Below, piece after piece: positions 61,375 to 64,000 of a stretch of 64,000 bases of DNA (position 1 is its first letter; every line of letters begins with the position of its first letter). This stretch comes from Leptospira montravelensis. Lineage in GTDB: Bacteria > Spirochaetota > Leptospiria > Leptospirales > Leptospiraceae. The stretch covers positions 682,001 to 746,000 of the forward strand of contig NZ_RQFO01000017.1 in assembly GCF_004770045.1 (NCBI RefSeq). Reading direction: 5' to 3'. The notes beneath the pieces were generated by a model that did no database searches, was not told where the DNA came from, and saw nothing but the letters and a program-made list of their open reading frames with translations. The position numbers and the translations under genes were made by a program.

Positions 61375-62586
61375 ATGTCGTTTTTTCAAATGGTTACTTT
61401 CCCAGCGAACTCCTACATTATTGTAGAGGGGAAAAAGGATGCGAATAATTTCTATATCATCCGTGAGGGGAAGGTACGTGTCACGCGTGAGACTGCAGTT
61501 GTCGGAGAAGATCCTAACCAAGTTTTAGGACCTGGTGACTTCTTTGGTGTGGTTGCGGCCATGAGCCAACACCCACAAATCGAATCTGCTACTTCCCTAA
61601 CTAATGTATCTTTAATCTCTGTTAGTTACGACCAATTTGGAACCCTAATCCAAAAGTCCACTGCGGTGGCAATGAATATCATTCGTTTCTTCTCGATGAA
61701 GTTACGACAATTTGATACCACCATTACTCGATTGTCTTTTCGCAATGCAGTCGAAGAAGATCCAAACGAACTTTTTAAAATTGGTGAATATTACTTCCAG
61801 CAGCAAAATACATCACATGCAACGTTTGCTTACCAAAGTTATTTAAAACACCTTCCGAATGGTCAGTTTGTGCCACAGGCAAAACTACGATTGCAAACTA
61901 GCAACCAACCATTCCAAGCACCTCCCATTGATTATAATAAATTCAATCGAAACTATAAAGATAGTGAGATGATCTTTTGTGAACACGAGCCGGGTAAGGA
62001 ATTATTTATCTTACAAAGTGGAAAGGTTAAAATTTCCAAAATTGTAAACCAAAACGAAGTGATGCTCGCTGTTCTCCAAGCTGGAGATATTTTTGGAGAG
62101 ATGGCTATCCTTGATAACAAACCACGCTCTGCTTCAGCAGTGGCGGCCGGTGACGTAGAACTTCTTGCTATCAACAAAGCCAACTTTGAAGGTATGGTAA
62201 AAGCCCAACCACAATTGGCTACAAGGCTCATCACTCTGCTTTCCGAAAGAATTTGGATTGCTTACAAACAATTAGCAAACTTACTCCTGAAAGATCCTCA
62301 AGGCCGTATTGTTGATACACTGATGACTTTGGCTGAGAAAAATCGGATCAAAGTAACGCCTAAACAAGCTTATAATTTTGAAATTGGGACCAAAGACCTT
62401 CTCAAAATGGTGGGTTTAACGGATCCAAAAGATGAACTTTTGATCGCCGATATCATGAAGAATAATAAATTTATTCGTATGGATATGGGAAAAATTGTTT
62501 GTACGGACATGGCTGAGCTAGAAAAACTCGTCCAATTCTATCATAAAAAGGCTAACATGGAGAATAAGCTAAAGAAGCTGAAATAA
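61375..62586 (+). CDS. Regulator with two cyclic-nucleotide-binding domains (Crp/Fnr-like)
   Basis: 403 residues: cNMP-binding fold 1 (~5-105), a TPR-like helical bridge (~125-175, YYFQQQNTSHATFAYQSYLKHLPNG), cNMP-binding fold 2 (~195-305) and a Crp-type winged helix (~305-395, GRIVDTLMTLAE … FEIGTKDLLKMVGLTDPKDEL). Fold 2 has an intact phosphate-binding cassette FGEMAILDNKPRSASA (G241, E242, R251), so it could bind cAMP or cGMP; fold 1 has lost it (FFGVVAAMSQHPQIESA). An unusual double-domain arrangement. Followed by a STAS protein gene. Confidence 0.85.
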   Translation: MSFFQMVTFPANSYIIVEGKKDANNFYIIREGKVRVTRETAVVGEDPNQVLGPGDFFGVVAAMSQHPQIESATSLTNVSLISVSYDQFGTLIQKSTAVAMNIIRFFSMKLRQFDTTITRLSFRNAVEEDPNELFKIGEYYFQQQNTSHATFAYQSYLKHLPNGQFVPQAKLRLQTSNQPFQAPPIDYNKFNRNYKDSEMIFCEHEPGKELFILQSGKVKISKIVNQNEVMLAVLQAGDIFGEMAILDNKPRSASAVAAGDVELLAINKANFEGMVKAQPQLATRLITLLSERIWIAYKQLANLLLKDPQGRIVDTLMTLAEKNRIKVTPKQAYNFEIGTKDLLKMVGLTDPKDELLIADIMKNNKFIRMDMGKIVCTDMAELEKLVQFYHKKANMENKLKKLK

Positions 62587-62634
62587 CTTCTTGCCAGTTT
62601 TTTTCTCCTGACTTATGTTAGAGGCCACGGAAAT

Positions 62635-62940
62635 ATGAGCGATAAGATACTAGTTGAAGAAAAGGGTAATACGATCCGCGTTCGTTTTATGGATCAAATT
62701 CTCGACGGAAATGCACCGGAGTTACGGGAAATATTAGCGGAGATTCTGGAAAAGAATGTCCAGGAAATTTCTTTGGATTTGGAAAAGGTAGTGATCGTGA
62801 GTTCCCTTGGAATCTCTCGTTTGTTATCATTTAAAAACAAAGCCGATGAAAAAAAGATGACAGTGAAAATTGTCAACATCCAAGAAAAACTAAAAGAAAC
62901 TTTGAAAAAATTGATGTTAGATCAGTTTTTCGGCATTTAA
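62635..62940 (+). CDS. STAS-domain anti-sigma-factor antagonist
   Basis: 101 residues, one STAS domain: GNTIRVRFMDQILDGNAPEL, EISLDLEKVVIVSSLGISRLLSFKNKA. The serine pair in VSSLGI sits where SpoIIAA-type proteins are phosphorylated, so partner switching with a serine kinase is possible, although the usual Asp before it is Val. 48 bases after the cNMP-domain regulator and probably linked in function. Confidence 0.88.
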   Translation: MSDKILVEEKGNTIRVRFMDQILDGNAPELREILAEILEKNVQEISLDLEKVVIVSSLGISRLLSFKNKADEKKMTVKIVNIQEKLKETLKKLMLDQFFGI

Positions 62941-62994
62941 ACCGAGTTTAGATTCTTTTCCTATAAAACCTAACAACACATTCGAAATTTTAAA

Positions 62995-63062
62995 CCAAGA
63001 GTTTGTCAACCGGTACAAAACTCTTGGAATTACAACCTAAGACATGATTGCCTATCTTAGGT
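62995..63062. terminator. Two tandem hairpins between convergent STAS and gmd genes
   Basis: First stem: CCAAGAGTTT (62995-63004) with AAACTCTTGG (63018-63027). Second stem: ACCTAAGA (63035-63042) with TCTTAGGT (63055-63062), followed by a T-rich stretch on the plus strand. Both are perfect and only seven bases apart. Suited to stopping both converging transcripts. Confidence 0.7.
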
Positions 63063-63083
63063 CTGTGTTTTTGTGGTGTGAGA

Positions 63084-64000
63084 TTAAAATCCTTGGTCCC
63101 TTAGATCTGCTTTCATCATGATTTGAACCAATTCTTTGAATTTTACCTTTGGTTCCCAACCTAACTGACGTTTTGCTTTTTCAGGATTTCCAATTAAAAG
63201 TTCAACTTCCGTAGGTCTGTAGTATTTTGGATCTATTTTTACGAGAACTTGGCCGGATTTTTTATCCTTACCCACTTCTTTATCGTCTTTCCCTTCCCAT
63301 ACTACTTCAAAACCAGCAATTTTATAAGCCTCTTCAATAAACTCACGAACTGTATGTGTTTCATTGGTTGCCACTACATAATCATCAGGAGTGTCTTTTT
63401 GTAACATCATCCACATCATTTCCACGTAATCAGGTGCATATCCCCAATCGCGTTTGGAATCAATGTTTCCCATAGTAATATGCGGAAGTTTTCCTGCTTT
63501 CACAGCAGCAACACCGAGTGTGATTTTTCTTGTTACAAAGGTTTCTCCGCGTCTTGGAGATTCGTGGTTAAATAAAATTCCATTGGATGCGTGCAATTTG
63601 TACGCTTCACGATAATTGACAACAGCCCAATACGCATAAAGTTTTGCTACAGCATAAGGAGAACGTGGATAAAATGGTGTTTTTTCTGTTTGTGGCACTT
63701 CTTGGACAAGGCCGTAAAGTTCCGAAGTAGAAGCTTGGTAAAATCGGGAGTTGATTCCTGTTTGTTTAATCGCATCTAAGATTCGTAATGTTCCCACAGC
63801 GTCCACTTCTGCCGTATATTCAGGGACTTCGAAAGAAACTTGAACGTGGGATTGTGCTGCTAGGTTATAAATTTCTGAAGGTTGGATTTTTTCTAAGATT
63901 CGGTTTAGGTTCGAGGAATCTGTCATGTCTCCATAATGTAAGTGGAGATTCGGGTTTCCATGCAGGTGTTCAATGCGATTGCGATTGAAAAGGCTCGTTC
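63084..64000 (-). CDS. gmd: GDP-mannose 4,6-dehydratase, N-terminus beyond the window
   Basis: 305 residues visible; the frame stays open to base 64000, where it reads [12 protein letters not shown]…[14 protein letters not shown], matching Gmd after its first ~45 residues, so the start lies outside. Further motifs: [58 protein letters not shown] (catalytic Tyr-x3-Lys), [37 protein letters not shown]. It converts GDP-mannose to the 4-keto-6-deoxy sugar for LPS fucose- or rhamnose-type units. Internal ATGs are not starts. Confidence 0.96.
   Translation of the reverse strand, partial: TSLFNRNRIEHLHGNPNLHLHYGDMTDSSNLNRILEKIQPSEIYNLAAQSHVQVSFEVPEYTAEVDAVGTLRILDAIKQTGINSRFYQASTSELYGLVQEVPQTEKTPFYPRSPYAVAKLYAYWAVVNYREAYKLHASNGILFNHESPRRGETFVTRKITLGVAAVKAGKLPHITMGNIDSKRDWGYAPDYVEMMWMMLQKDTPDDYVVATNETHTVREFIEEAYKIAGFEVVWEGKDDKEVGKDKKSGQVLVKIDPKYYRPTEVELLIGNPEKAKRQLGWEPKVKFKELVQIMMKADLRDQGF

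Noticed and set aside
1..64000. CRISPR array, tRNA/rRNA genes, insertion sequences, prophage
   Set aside because: No regularly spaced repeats, no tRNA- or rRNA-like sequence, and no transposase or phage structural gene recognised on either strand.

Overview
This 64-kb window looks like chromosome of a spirochaete of the genus Leptospira, probably a saprophytic species. The evidence is a spirochaete-type flagellar block (flbD-motA-motB-fliL), Kdo-LPS synthesis (kdsB), a radical-SAM protein of the type called spiro-SPASM, many lipoproteins with relaxed lipoboxes (LIWNC, FLFNC, SFHC), AT-rich DNA, TTG/GTG starts and several nearly leaderless regulator genes. The genus call is inference; no rRNA or other taxonomic marker is present. 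I saw no tRNA, rRNA, CRISPR array, prophage, transposase or replication origin.

Layout. 1-13.06 kb is mostly housekeeping: an SLC13-type transporter cut by the window edge, a fused GpsA-PlsB protein (DHAP to G3P to lysophosphatidate), a hotdog thioesterase-like protein, two small-molecule transporters, an acyl-CoA dehydrogenase, a J-domain protein, a YceI/His-rich membrane protein pair, a SanA-like protein, an M23 peptidase and LigA. 13.06-22.1 kb is accessory and decayed: two copies of a 62-bp repeat each lying just behind the stop codon of an eroded gene, two copies of a hairpin-bearing ~67-bp repeat, pseudogenes, and small stress or regulatory modules (ArsR+SRPBCC, GFA enzyme, TetR/SDR pair, DUF1801, YceI, lipoproteins). 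22.1-27.2 kb is an ABC-HlyD-TolC export operon whose ABC protein has lost every ATPase motif. 27.3-31.3 kb holds a CPA2 antiporter, then a small accessory islet (DUF2971 protein, VapBC toxin-antitoxin).

31.4-37.4 kb runs on the minus strand: mlaD-like, GT4 glycosyltransferase, flbD, motA, motB, fliL, kdsB, then a separate alpha/beta hydrolase. 37.4-42.0 kb has an MDR reductase with three small envelope proteins, a fatty-acid desaturase, and aspartate kinase. 42.0-47.2 kb is a tightly overlapping operon: SurA-like chaperone, radical-SAM/SPASM protein, cytidylyltransferase-PseG-like fusion, TPR protein. 47.3-49.7 kb holds an orphan NarL-type regulator and two of the three transhydrogenase subunits. 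50.0-55.2 kb has a large unknown lipoprotein, an Rrf2 regulator with a NAD(P)-binding partner sharing the same operator, and two beta-propeller lipoprotein genes, one broken by an in-frame stop. 55.2-57.8 kb is purF-queD-queC (purine and queuosine synthesis). 57.8-62.9 kb is RNase D, Nudix CoA pyrophosphatase, VWA protein, TPR-like protein, a double cNMP-domain regulator and a STAS protein. The window ends inside gmd.

The observations most worth following are the ATPase-dead export operon (22.1-27.2 kb), the radical-SAM/SpsF-PseG operon (43.1-47.2 kb), the GpsA-PlsB fusion, and the cassette-like repeat and gene graveyard at 13.7-15.1 kb.
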